In this document: positions 18,577 through 27,771 of the stretch, in pieces | How the letters are laid out: each line of letters begins with the position of its first letter | How positions within the stretch are numbered: position 1 is the stretch's first letter | Assembly (NCBI RefSeq): GCF_014698045.1 | Contig: NZ_JACJSE010000026.1 | Location: 27,354-91,353, forward strand | Length of the DNA: 64,000 nt | Source: Aulosira sp. FACHB-615 | GTDB lineage: Bacteria > Cyanobacteriota > Cyanobacteriia > Cyanobacteriales > Nostocaceae | Direction of reading: 5' to 3' | The notes under the pieces: generated by a model | Databases searched by the model: none | The model's input: only the letters and a program-made list of their open reading frames with translations | Told to the model about the DNA's origin: nothing | Translations under genes and position numbers: made by a program

Positions 18577-21309
18577 ATGCAAAGTAAAAAATACAAATTC
18601 AGGCTTCGGAGGTTACTGTTATTTTTATTCCTATTTACCTTTACGTTCTGCTTGTGGCTAGGTAATGTGCCATTAACTAACAGGCGATTTGAATTTGGAA
18701 CAGTAGTCAGCGCACAGTCTGGCAATCCAGGTCAATTGGTACAACAAGGGCTGGAGTTTTACCAAGTTGGAGATATAACAGCAGCTATTGCCAACTGGAA
18801 TCAAGCTTTAAGTATTTACCACCAAAATCACAATGCGGTAACAGAAGTGATTGTGAGAGAAAATCTGGCACGAGCTTATCAAGAAATTGGACAGGGCGAG
18901 CAAGCCCTCATTCACTGGGAGCAAGTAACTGTCTACCATCACAAAGTGGGGAATTTGCAGCAGGTGGGGCGATCTTTCACCGAACAGGCACAGGTGTATA
19001 GTAGTCTGGGACAACCTACAAAAGCGATCGCCTTACTATGCAATCCTGACAAATACAATCATTGCAGCAGTGATAGTGCTTTACAAATTGCTCAGACTCA
19101 AAAAGATTTAATCGGTGAAGCTGCTGCTTTGGGCAGTTTAGGTGATGCCACTAGATTGACAGGATATTATGAGTTAGCAATTAAACACTTAGAAAAAAGT
19201 CTAGCGATTGCCAAAAAACTTAATATATCTCCATTGCGCGTCTCAATTTTTAACAGTTTGGGTAATGCTCACAGTAGTCTAGCTCAGGTTAAGTATCGAC
19301 GAGCAGAATCAGCTACACAAAGGGGGAATGAGCAAGAAGCTAAAAAACTCTTGGATAATGCCAAACAGGAGGATGCGAACGCCTTACGATATCTGGGTAA
19401 CAGTTTAGAGATAGCCAGCAGTCAAAAAGATGTTGCTGGGCAAGTGCGATCGCTTTTATCAATAATTCCCATATATTACCGTAATAATGCTACTGCTGAG
19501 GCGAACAACAGTTTAGAACAAGGAATTAACCTGATAAAAAGTCTGCCAGACAGTCGCCGACGTGTGTATGCAACTATTGACTTTGTACGTCTATTACAAC
19601 TCGTGGAAGATAATGCTATCTCATGGCGAATCAATTGTATTCAGCCTGAAGCTTATACTCAAGCAACATCACTGCTAGATCAAGCTATTACGACTGCCAG
19701 AAATATCGGTGATTTTAGGGCTGAATCTTTTGCTCTGGGAGAATTAGGACATATATATGAGTGTCGCCAAGAATATTCAAAAGCACTTTCAATTACTAAT
19801 CGAGCCAGATTAGCATCTGAACAAGGTTTGAAAGCACAAGATAGCTTGTATCTGTGGGAGTGGCAAACTGGACGTATTTTGAAAGCTCAGGGAAAATTTG
19901 ATAGTGCAATTTCTGCTTATGAACAGGCAATTAAAACCCTAGACACAATTCGACGTGATATTTTAACAGCAAATAGAGATATTCAATTTGATTTTCGAGA
20001 TACCATTGAGCCAATCTACCGCGATTTAGTCGAGTTGAGGTTGAGAAAGGAACAACCAATACAAACAGCCACTAAATCACTTGTTTATAGTGACAATACT
20101 CAACCACAACTCTTTACTTTCAAGGAGAAAGAAGAAAGTAAAGAAAATTTAAGTTCTGTCATTAAAACTATCAATTCTTTAAAATTAGCGGAATTGCAAA
20201 ACTATTTTGGTAACGATTGTATTATTGCCCCATTTCCTACCAGAAATATTGAAGAAGTAGGTAATTCCACAACTGCTTTTATTAATACTATTATCTTGAC
20301 AGATAAAACTGCGGTAATTTTAACACTTCCGAGTGGTCAGAAGAAGTTGAGTACGATCGCCTTCAAACGCCAAGACTTCATCCATAAAGTTAATAGATTT
20401 CGGAGAACATTAGAATCATTTAGAGATATAGAATATGACACCAAACCAGCCCAAGAAATTTATGATTGGTTAATTCGTCCTTTTGAAAAAGACTTTGAAG
20501 TGGAAAAAATTAAAACGCTAGTCTTTATTCAAGATGGTATCTTGAGGACTGTACCGATGGCATCTCTGCACGATGGCAAGCAATTTTTAATACAAAAGTA
20601 TGCCATAGCCTCAATTCCCAGTTTAGATTTGACAGATATCAAACCTTTAAATCGCCAAAATTTGCGGATACTTGCATTAGGACTGACCCACAAAGCTGAT
20701 GTTGATGGACAGGTATGGGATGCACTTCCAAACGTGACTACAGAAATAGATGGTGTTGTAAGTAAGATTCCTGGTAAAAAATTACTTGACGATGATTTTA
20801 CAAGTGATCGCCTGAAAGCAGAAATTGATAAACAAGTATATTCAATTATCCATATCGCTACACATGGCGACTTTGGATATGAACCAGAAGATACATTTAT
20901 TATTACAGGTAAAAACGCCGCCACAGGTAAGAACGAAAAACTTTCCTTTACAGAACTAGACAAATATATTCGCAGTGTTACTCGCAGCAATAAGTTATTA
21001 GAACTGTTAGCCTTAACCGCTTGCAAAACATCCGTAGGAGATGAGCGTTCTGCATTAGGATTAGCAGGTGTAGCAATTCAAGCAGGGGCAAAAAGTGCCT
21101 TAGCTTCACTGTGGGCAATTCAAGATAATTCCACATCTCAAATTGCTATTAGTTTTTACAGCAAATTATTAAATAATCCTAGTATAAGTAAAGCCGAAGC
21201 TTTGCAATCTGCTCAAAAAGAAATGATTGAAGGTAAAACAGCACAAGGAGAGCTATGGAGTCACCCTGCTTATTGGTCGCCTTTAATTTTAATTGGCAAT
21301 TGGTTATAG
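18577..21309 (+). CDS. TPR-CHAT (caspase-like peptidase) secreted protein
   Basis: 910 residues. An N-terminal hydrophobic segment (LLLFLFLFTFTFCLWLG, ~12-30) suggests export or anchoring. About ten TPR-like helices follow (~45-480). The C-terminal CHAT domain (~590-910) has the His/Cys dyad of this caspase-related clan: H763 in IIHIATHGDF and C816 in LLALTACKTS, followed by the typical GLAGVAIQAGAKSALASLWA block. The combination is frequent in filamentous cyanobacteria beside TPS systems and CHASE2 kinases. A role in processing surface or signalling partners is inference. Both catalytic residues are present, so activity is plausible. Confidence 0.9.
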   Translation: MQSKKYKFRLRRLLLFLFLFTFTFCLWLGNVPLTNRRFEFGTVVSAQSGNPGQLVQQGLEFYQVGDITAAIANWNQALSIYHQNHNAVTEVIVRENLARAYQEIGQGEQALIHWEQVTVYHHKVGNLQQVGRSFTEQAQVYSSLGQPTKAIALLCNPDKYNHCSSDSALQIAQTQKDLIGEAAALGSLGDATRLTGYYELAIKHLEKSLAIAKKLNISPLRVSIFNSLGNAHSSLAQVKYRRAESATQRGNEQEAKKLLDNAKQEDANALRYLGNSLEIASSQKDVAGQVRSLLSIIPIYYRNNATAEANNSLEQGINLIKSLPDSRRRVYATIDFVRLLQLVEDNAISWRINCIQPEAYTQATSLLDQAITTARNIGDFRAESFALGELGHIYECRQEYSKALSITNRARLASEQGLKAQDSLYLWEWQTGRILKAQGKFDSAISAYEQAIKTLDTIRRDILTANRDIQFDFRDTIEPIYRDLVELRLRKEQPIQTATKSLVYSDNTQPQLFTFKEKEESKENLSSVIKTINSLKLAELQNYFGNDCIIAPFPTRNIEEVGNSTTAFINTIILTDKTAVILTLPSGQKKLSTIAFKRQDFIHKVNRFRRTLESFRDIEYDTKPAQEIYDWLIRPFEKDFEVEKIKTLVFIQDGILRTVPMASLHDGKQFLIQKYAIASIPSLDLTDIKPLNRQNLRILALGLTHKADVDGQVWDALPNVTTEIDGVVSKIPGKKLLDDDFTSDRLKAEIDKQVYSIIHIATHGDFGYEPEDTFIITGKNAATGKNEKLSFTELDKYIRSVTRSNKLLELLALTACKTSVGDERSALGLAGVAIQAGAKSALASLWAIQDNSTSQIAISFYSKLLNNPSISKAEALQSAQKEMIEGKTAQGELWSHPAYWSPLILIGNWL

Positions 21310-21536
21310 GTTTCTCAAATTGTTGGGGATATAGGGAAGAGATTTTACCAATTTTCAAAGGATTTTAATAGCAGGTTCTTGTTTGGGAAGCATGTCTTCT
21401 TCTCCTGTGGGGTTATCTTGTCTGCAAAAACTGGAATATCCACAAATCAAATATTTAAAAACATTACAGCAACTATTCGTTACAAAACTTATTTATTAGC
21501 TACCTAGCAGCCTATTGATATATGTCTGCTGACTCC

Positions 21537-22301
21537 CTATTTCAAAACCTTTTCAACAGTTACAACTTGCTGAAGTCGTGAAGCCTGCTGCTCTAAATCT
21601 TTCTTGCGAGTAGGTTCTGTAATTTTATTAGTTTCTTCAAGTTCCAACTTACTCAGTTCCAACAATAGGTTTAACGTTGATGCTTTATTGACAGAATTCA
21701 TAAGTGTCTCAGCTAGTGCATCGTACCATAATCCTTGTTCAGCATATAATTTGGAGCGTTGGGGAATTTCTTTTGTCCGTAAAAGTGCATTTTTGAAGCT
21801 AATCGGCATTTCTACAACTTCAACTTCCGCCCTAACGAGTAAATCTTCTGATGGATGGTTAGGGTTGCATAATAAAGCCACTTGCCACAAATATTTATTA
21901 CCAACCGTTAAACTAATTTTTTTATCAGCTAGAGAAAATTTTATGATTCCTGGAGAACTTTGCGTCTGTGTTTTATAAATTAACTTGACCTTGCCATCAA
22001 CATATTCGTAAAGGCTAAATTCGATTTCACGACCTTGAGCATTTGGTGCAAACCAAGCAAATGTTGGTTGTAGAGAAGCTGTTTGTCCAACATGAGAAAA
22101 AGGAGCTAAGGCAGTTAAGCTGATGTTTGGACTTCCACTACATTCGTTAGTCCTACTGCTATTAGAACCAGTAGCAGTTTTCGGACGAGAGGGTCTTTCA
22201 GGTGGTTTGTAGGTGGCTATTGCCGTATTGGCTGTTAGTATTAAAGATAGTACGAGGCTGCAACTAAGTAGTAGTTTGCTATTTATGTACTGTTGTGGCA
22301 T
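21537..22301 (-). CDS. DUF928 domain periplasmic protein
   Basis: 254 residues with a signal peptide (LLSCSLVLSLILTANTAIA, ~8-28). A DUF928 domain is recognised from LTALAPFSHVGQTASLQPTF then AWFAPNAQGREIEFSLYEY and LWQVALLCNPNHPSEDL. It ends in a helical tail. DUF928 proteins recur in cyanobacteria next to CHAT/CHASE2 genes and are predicted periplasmic, but their function is unknown. It is convergent with the CHAT gene (227 bp between stops) and divergent from the kinase-like gene. Confidence 0.85.
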   Translation of the reverse strand: MPQQYINSKLLLSCSLVLSLILTANTAIATYKPPERPSRPKTATGSNSSRTNECSGSPNISLTALAPFSHVGQTASLQPTFAWFAPNAQGREIEFSLYEYVDGKVKLIYKTQTQSSPGIIKFSLADKKISLTVGNKYLWQVALLCNPNHPSEDLLVRAEVEVVEMPISFKNALLRTKEIPQRSKLYAEQGLWYDALAETLMNSVNKASTLNLLLELSKLELEETNKITEPTRKKDLEQQASRLQQVVTVEKVLK

Positions 22302-22413
22302 ACAAAAATTCTTACCTATAAATGGTATTGGGCGATTGCAGGCTGTAACGTTGAGTTTTAATCAATATAAATACCATTACCGTATTTATTGCTTTTTTGC
22401 TATTCATTTCAAG

Positions 22414-22437
22414 AATTTGGCAGTTTTCTGCCAAATT
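22414..22437. promoter_or_regulatory. Perfect dyad (AATTTGGCAG / CTGCCAAATT)
   Basis: Ten-bp perfect arms with a TTTT loop lie in the divergent gap between DUF928 (start 22301, minus) and the kinase-like gene (start 22544, plus). It differs at one base in about 21 from the dyad at 13170-13190. It may be an operator shared within this cluster, or a hairpin. Confidence 0.45.
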
Positions 22438-22543
22438 TGATTCAAGATTAGTTTTAGTATGATTTTTTCACTATAAGGACAGTGTAAAATACTCTAATGG
22501 TATTTAAAAATTTGACCGCTAATATTTTTGTAAAAATTAATTC

Positions 22544-23281
22544 TTGAAAAAAAGAATGCTTCTTATTATCAATTTAGTATTTATTAGTTTTTTTGTAATG
22601 ATGTTTTGCTTATTACTATCTTATAAACAAACCCAAGAAGCCTTAATATGGTGGAATAATAAACAATGTATGAGAATGTATCAAGAAGCAGAGGCGATTC
22701 AAAATGGTTTACTACAAGAATCATTTGTCATTCGACGGAACTTAGAACTTTCTTTAGTCAATCCTGCACTTTCTCAACAGCAACAAGAGCAATATTATTT
22801 GGCAACTATTGAAAAGTTTCATCATTCACTTAAGCAATTAAATAGCTACTTATCTCCTGCATATATTGGAGACACTTTACCTCTAGCTATTAAGTATATG
22901 CTTCTGGGATGGGAATCACACATTCCTGAATTAAGCTTACAAATAGACCTGCAAAATGACTGGTACCAGGAATCTTTTTCTACTAGCCGCGTAATTTTAA
23001 TGATTTTAGATGAACTATTACAAACCATCAAATTAAATGTAACAATGCCATTATCTATATTCATTAGTTTAAAACAACGAGGTAAGTATAGTGAACTTAT
23101 ATTACAGTTAAGTTATTTAGCTGCATCACAACAGATCCATGTATCAATTTTGCCTAATCCTATTTATCTTTGTCATGTATTTAATTTATTAGCAAAAGGA
23201 AAGAGTCGTTACCAATATAGTAATAGTACAGAAAGATGGAAATTTCTATGGAAACCATCACAAACATCTATAGCTAAATGA
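22544..23281 (+). CDS. Membrane-anchored degenerate histidine-kinase-like protein
   Basis: 245 residues. The TTG start is chosen because it places KKR before the membrane segment (~5-27, LLIINLVFISFFVMMFCLLL); ATG 22556 is the alternative. The following helices look like the DHp region of NarL-type kinases. Where the CHASE2 kinase of this cluster has AIHSYPLQ, this protein has AIQNGLLQ, so the phospho-acceptor His is Gln (Q53). Later, ILDELLQTIKLN sits where an N-box (EEALRNVEKY) would be, but the invariant Asn and the DxG ATP-binding motif are absent. It therefore looks like a pseudokinase, perhaps regulating the neighbouring response regulator or kinase (inference). Confidence 0.7.
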   Translation: MKKRMLLIINLVFISFFVMMFCLLLSYKQTQEALIWWNNKQCMRMYQEAEAIQNGLLQESFVIRRNLELSLVNPALSQQQQEQYYLATIEKFHHSLKQLNSYLSPAYIGDTLPLAIKYMLLGWESHIPELSLQIDLQNDWYQESFSTSRVILMILDELLQTIKLNVTMPLSIFISLKQRGKYSELILQLSYLAASQQIHVSILPNPIYLCHVFNLLAKGKSRYQYSNSTERWKFLWKPSQTSIAK

Positions 23282-23411
23282 GTAATTTTTATTTTATTAA
23301 ATTATAAAAGGGAAATATAAATATTTTATATAAAAGTAAATTTTGTGTATAAAAAAATATATTGTATAAATTGAGAATTTTAACTACACAGTGATATACA
23401 CCTATTAATCA

Positions 23412-24071
23412 ATGACAAAACAACAGAGGCAGAAAATTTTGGTAGTTGATGATCATGAAGCTGTTTTATATGCGACTACCAATGTATTAAAATCACATTA
23501 CCCAGAAGCAGAAATCTTCCAGGCACAAAATATCAAGTCAGCAATTGAGCTATCAAAGAATATTAAAGTTGATTTGATTATAGTTGATTTAGCTATGCCA
23601 AAAAATATAGGGGAAACTGCTCAAACTGATAATGGTGTTCAACTACTTAAAACATTAATGTGGCAATATTCTACTCTCAACATTGTAGTGCAAACTGCCT
23701 CTCCTCGTGCTTTAGTAAGGCTAAAAGCTGCAATTAGTAATCATGAAGGTGGTTTTACCGTAGCCGATAAAAGCTTACCCATGAGTGAAATGTTAACCAA
23801 AGTTGATTGGGCATTTAAGGGTGTTAACTGTACTCCTCAAGAGATGCGTTCTGGTTTAGAGTTAAAACCAGAATGGCTGGAAGTTATACAACTAGCTTTT
23901 AAAGAGAGTTTGAAAGATGTAGCTATCGCCAAGCGAATGAATATTGCTGAACGCACATTAAGGCATTATTGGACAAAAATATATGACGCATTGAGCGTTT
24001 ATCCAGGTGAAGATAAAAATTTACGAATCCAAACAGAAATTCGAGCAAGAGAAGAAGGCTTAATTGATTAA
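23412..24071 (+). CDS. Response regulator with C-terminal HTH
   Basis: 219 residues. The receiver domain (~8-130) carries the acidic pair (VVDDHE), phospho-acceptor D59 (IIVDLAMP) and a Lys in VADKS. The C-terminal part (~150-215) has a helix-turn-helix-like stretch (DVAIAKRMNIAERTLRHYWT). It lies between the pseudokinase-like gene and the CHASE2 kinase, all on the plus strand, so it is the likely phosphorylation target of the CHASE2 kinase. Gaps of ~130 bp on either side leave the exact operon structure open. Confidence 0.87.
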   Translation: MTKQQRQKILVVDDHEAVLYATTNVLKSHYPEAEIFQAQNIKSAIELSKNIKVDLIIVDLAMPKNIGETAQTDNGVQLLKTLMWQYSTLNIVVQTASPRALVRLKAAISNHEGGFTVADKSLPMSEMLTKVDWAFKGVNCTPQEMRSGLELKPEWLEVIQLAFKESLKDVAIAKRMNIAERTLRHYWTKIYDALSVYPGEDKNLRIQTEIRAREEGLID

Positions 24072-24206
24072 CTAACACTTATTTTGCCTAAAAAAACTAA
24101 ATTTTAAAGTTAATCTTTATCATTTTATTTAAGTTTTAAATGTTTATATCTGACATATTAGCTATAGGATTATGATTTAAAATTTTACATTATTTACATT
24201 AACTAT

Positions 24207-26111
24207 ATGAAAAGTAAGATTTGGGAAAAAATAAAATTTAAAAATAACAGTTGGCATATAGGTATAATGCCAGGACTGATTGCAATTATATTTATAACTA
24301 CTCTACGGTTATCTGGCACATTACAGTTTTTGGAATTAGCCCTATTTGATAAACTTCTACGTCTGCGTCCACAAGAGCCAATTGATGAAAGAATATTGAT
24401 TATAGGTATTAATGAAAGTGATATTAGGTCAGTCAAAGCATACCCTATACCTGACCAAAGCATTGCTGCATTATTACAAAAAATAAATACCTATCAACCT
24501 GCTGTAATTGGCTTAGATATTATTAGAGACTTACCACAAGAACCTGGACATACAGAGCTTATTAAAACGTTTAAAGAAACTAAAAACTTAATTGCTGTTG
24601 AGAAACTATTAGGAGATATTAGTGGTTTTACTTTTAACCCGCCACCAGACTTACCGGGTGAGCAAATAGGATTTACAGATGCTTTGATTGATACAGATGG
24701 CAAGCAACGCCGGAGTTTATTAGCTGCATCTAATTCAAAAGGAGACTGGAAATTTTCTTTTTCACTGAAATTAGCACAAGTATATCTAAAAACTAAAAAT
24801 ATTGATATAGAGAATGTGAATGGTGATGCTTACGGGATAAGATTTAACTCAACTATTTTCCCACGTTTTCATTCAAATTCAGGTGGATACATACAAGCAG
24901 ATGATGCGGGTAGTCAAATACTAATTAATTTTCGCAGCCGATACCAACCTTTTCGTGCAGTGTCCTTGACTGACATTCAAAACAGTAATGTTAATCCTGA
25001 TTGGATTCGTGGGAAAATTGTTCTAATTGGTATGACTAACCCTAGTGCTAAAGATTATAGAATTTTATCTGCAATAAAAAGCAAAAATTCCGGAATAATT
25101 TATGGAGTTGAAGTTCAAGCCCATGAGATTAGTCAATTAATAAGTGCTGTATTGGATCAGCGACCACTAATTAAGGTATGGGCAGATTTGTGGGAATATT
25201 TATGGATTATTATTTGGGGAATTTTAGGGCTAAGTTTGTGCTTGTGCATTCGCAATCCATTAATTATTTTCATCTACATAGGTATTGCTAGTATTTTTTT
25301 GTTTACTATATGTTATGGGTTAATTAATATAGGCTTATGGATTCCTCTTTTCCCATGTTTCTTAAGTTTACTATTTAATAGTATAGGTTTAGCAGCCTTC
25401 TATAGATATGAAGAGGCATTATGCTATCGCATTCAAGATCGACAATTAGTTATTGAGCAAACTTTTGATGCGATTCATAGTTATCCATTACAAACTCTTA
25501 GTTTAATATTAAGAGAAGTTCAAAGCCGAGAAAATTTATCACCTCAAGAGTTCACATTAAAACTTAAACAACTTAATAAAGAATTACGCGATGTTTATGA
25601 TTTAGTTAAAAGAGAGTCTATAAGTGAGTTAAATAACTTATATTTTAGCCAAAATCAAAGACTAGATTTATCTCAACCGCTTTATGATGTTCTTTTTGAA
25701 GTTTATTTTAATTTCACAGAAAATAATTCTTCATATTTTAACAAAATTCATCCTAAAGTAATTAAATTTGAGCCGATGAATGACAGTAATTTGACCATAG
25801 AGCAAAAGCGAAGTCTCTGCCGTTTTTTGGAAGAAGCATTACGTAATGTTGAGAAGTATGCACATGGAACTACTCGTCTTGATGTAATTTGCACTCAAGA
25901 GGATGGTAAAAATGTTATCCGGGTAGCAGACAACGGGTTAAAATTTGAGAGGATGGCTGACCTATCTTCATATTCAGGATTTGGAACAAAGTTAGCTAAA
26001 AATTTAGCTAAACAGTTAGAAGGTGAATTCAAGCGATACCCTAATTCTCCCAAAGGGATAGTTTGTCAGCTTACTTGGTCTGCAAAAAAGCGGTGGTTTT
26101 GGCTGTTTTAA
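24207..26111 (+). CDS. CHASE2-domain sensor histidine kinase
   Basis: 634 residues. An N-terminal membrane helix (~18-36) is followed by an extracytoplasmic CHASE2 sensor (~40-325; DERILIIGINESDIR, GKIVLIGMTNPSAKD). Three membrane helices follow (~330-400). The DHp has H424 in FDAIHSYPLQTL, and the HATPase has its N-box in RFLEEALRNVEKYAHG, VADNG and a GFGTKLAKNLAKQL lid. All kinase motifs are present. It probably senses envelope or extracellular conditions and signals through the upstream response regulator to the surface-protein genes (inference from context). Confidence 0.92.
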   Translation: MKSKIWEKIKFKNNSWHIGIMPGLIAIIFITTLRLSGTLQFLELALFDKLLRLRPQEPIDERILIIGINESDIRSVKAYPIPDQSIAALLQKINTYQPAVIGLDIIRDLPQEPGHTELIKTFKETKNLIAVEKLLGDISGFTFNPPPDLPGEQIGFTDALIDTDGKQRRSLLAASNSKGDWKFSFSLKLAQVYLKTKNIDIENVNGDAYGIRFNSTIFPRFHSNSGGYIQADDAGSQILINFRSRYQPFRAVSLTDIQNSNVNPDWIRGKIVLIGMTNPSAKDYRILSAIKSKNSGIIYGVEVQAHEISQLISAVLDQRPLIKVWADLWEYLWIIIWGILGLSLCLCIRNPLIIFIYIGIASIFLFTICYGLINIGLWIPLFPCFLSLLFNSIGLAAFYRYEEALCYRIQDRQLVIEQTFDAIHSYPLQTLSLILREVQSRENLSPQEFTLKLKQLNKELRDVYDLVKRESISELNNLYFSQNQRLDLSQPLYDVLFEVYFNFTENNSSYFNKIHPKVIKFEPMNDSNLTIEQKRSLCRFLEEALRNVEKYAHGTTRLDVICTQEDGKNVIRVADNGLKFERMADLSSYSGFGTKLAKNLAKQLEGEFKRYPNSPKGIVCQLTWSAKKRWFWLF

Positions 26112-26440
26112 TCTATTTAGTTATGGTTTCGCAAGTTACACGATTTCTGAGAAAAGAAAACCAGCGAATATATTGCCTCCAGAGACGAATAATGTTGCTC
26201 TTAAGGTTAGAAAAAGCACTCGTTTGTAAACTATTATACGTTGGAGCTATGACGTGTAATCTCTACCATTAAAAAATTTTTTCTCTACCTTTAAAAACTG
26301 AAAAGACCAAATCAACCGATTATTTTCCGCCAGTGAACTGTCCATTTCTGGCGGCTATAAAAGGACACTTTCTACTTAGTCAGCAACGCTCACGGGAATA
26401 GAGGGAAAATTACTAATACAAGTATACTACCGAGAAGTCT
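26112..26440. other. Non-coding gap with inverted repeat
   Basis: 329 bp without a supported gene. CCGCCAG (26327-26333) pairs with CTGGCGG (26348-26354) around a 14-base loop. With no U-tract it is more likely a protein site or leader hairpin than a terminator. Confidence 0.35.
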
Positions 26441-26716
26441 ATGAGCGAAAACAGCAGCACCTACAACCACAATGGCAAGCCCCCCAGTCCCACAAGCGAA
26501 TCGCTACAGTTGGCTCATCGATTTGTAAAGGCGATCGCTGAATACAACTGGACAGTTGACTATGTAAAGTTCTGTGAATTACTGGAGCTTGAGCCAGGGG
26601 ATTTTGCAGATGAGCAATACCGATATTTTCAGCAGTTAGCGGAGGCACTCACTCGATTTGATGCGGAGTCTCTAGCAAAGATGATTGATGCGGGGGAAGC
26701 GAAGGTGGACGGGTGA
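26441..26716 (+). CDS. Small acidic hypothetical protein
   Basis: 91 residues, no family recognised. It starts at ATG 26441 and has a polar N-terminus (SSTYNHNGKPPSPTSES) followed by an amphipathic helical region with many acidic residues (CELLELEPGDFADEQYRYF). There is no membrane segment, cysteine motif or obvious DNA-binding fold. It stands alone between the CHASE2 kinase and an IS1380-type end. It is real by codon usage and length but weakly supported. Confidence 0.5.
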   Translation: MSENSSTYNHNGKPPSPTSESLQLAHRFVKAIAEYNWTVDYVKFCELLELEPGDFADEQYRYFQQLAEALTRFDAESLAKMIDAGEAKVDG

Positions 26717-26745
26717 GTGCGATCTGCTTGGCGAATACATATATA

Positions 26746-26759
26746 CCCGGATTTCTCAC
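26746..26759. repeat. Solo IS1380-type terminal repeat
   Basis: CCCGGATTTCTCAC here is identical to 14 bases of the left end of the IS1380 element at 872-885. No transposase or opposite end follows. It is followed by a GC-richer imperfect inverted repeat (about 26775-26831). It is a likely scar or MITE derivative of the same IS family, located 30 bp after the small acidic gene. Confidence 0.55.
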
Positions 26760-26934
26760 CACACCTTTCAAAGCCTGTGCAGGGGAGCAGGGGGGAATGA
26801 AGGTACTCTCCTCCCAGCCCCTCTGCTTCTTATCTCTCCCTTTACAATAAAAAGTTAATAAAAACAATAGACGGAAGTACTAATTATTTTCACACATTCA
26901 GAGATTCCGGTGGGATTTTCTGTGTGTCATATTT

Positions 26935-27771
26935 ATGACGCTACTAGAAAAAAAGAAGATGGTGAAAATTTGGACATTCTGGGAATTTGAGCATTCATCA
27001 AAAAATATTATTCGAGTAATAGATGCCCCCCAGGGTTTAGAGCTATTTGCAGAAGATGTATTTCAAATTATTGCTCCAGAACTTAATAACGAAAAAATTA
27101 TAGTGATGGGCATCAAGATGAATCAAAGATGTACATCTGTAGAGGGAAAAATAGTAGCCGTTAATACACTGGATGCTTTAGCTATTCATGCTTTATCAGG
27201 TGTGGTAAAAGCAGACGTTATTAGACAATTAATGCAATGGGTGAGAAGCAATATTTTGCCTGTTTTTAAAAGAGAAAGTCCGCAATCAGAGTATTTTTAT
27301 TACTCGGTTCAAAAAATTGATTTTCAACAAAAAACCTCATTATTAAGCTATTTATTCCTCAAAGGGATTCCGGCAGAAGAAAAAGTAATTGATTTTTACA
27401 TGGATATACTTTATAAAAAAATTGCTTTATCAGAATGTAACAATAGGGATTATCAGGCTCAGGCAACTTATTTTGAAATAGTTCAACAAATAATTCGACC
27501 TTTTGTCATCCCCGTCTCAAGTAATTATAAAGATTTTTATGACAGATTAGTTTTACGTTCTGCCAATTTGTTGAATGCTCAAGAGCTTGATTTGCATGTA
27601 TTTAATGCCTTGAAAAAACAACAAGATATTGAAATCCTAAATATCATGAACCAAGCATTGATTATCCAAGCGGTAGAATCTACTGCTAATAAATTTATTC
27701 CTGATGTGAAGAAATTTTATTTACAAATTCTGGAGCATTTTTCAGAAGAGATGAATGCAGGCTGTCAATGA
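26935..27771 (+). CDS. Bro-N-like (antirepressor-type) protein, first gene of a P-loop operon
   Basis: 278 residues. Residues ~10-115 resemble a divergent Bro-N domain: IIRVIDAPQGLELFAEDVFQ matches the iRvv...FvAkDV block, and LMQWVRSNILPVFKRES matches the W-V-LP-I-K block. The rest is helical and unrecognised. Bro-N domains occur in phage and plasmid antirepressors and DNA-binding proteins. The stop overlaps the next start (ATGA, 27768-27771), showing translational coupling with the ParA-like gene. The start could also be ATG 26959. The family call is from pattern recognition only. Confidence 0.5.
   Translation: MTLLEKKKMVKIWTFWEFEHSSKNIIRVIDAPQGLELFAEDVFQIIAPELNNEKIIVMGIKMNQRCTSVEGKIVAVNTLDALAIHALSGVVKADVIRQLMQWVRSNILPVFKRESPQSEYFYYSVQKIDFQQKTSLLSYLFLKGIPAEEKVIDFYMDILYKKIALSECNNRDYQAQATYFEIVQQIIRPFVIPVSSNYKDFYDRLVLRSANLLNAQELDLHVFNALKKQQDIEILNIMNQALIIQAVESTANKFIPDVKKFYLQILEHFSEEMNAGCQ

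Noticed and set aside
20529..21026. 165-codon minus-strand frame opposite the CHAT domain
   Set aside because: Overlaps a domain with intact catalytic motifs on the plus strand; no recognisable motif.
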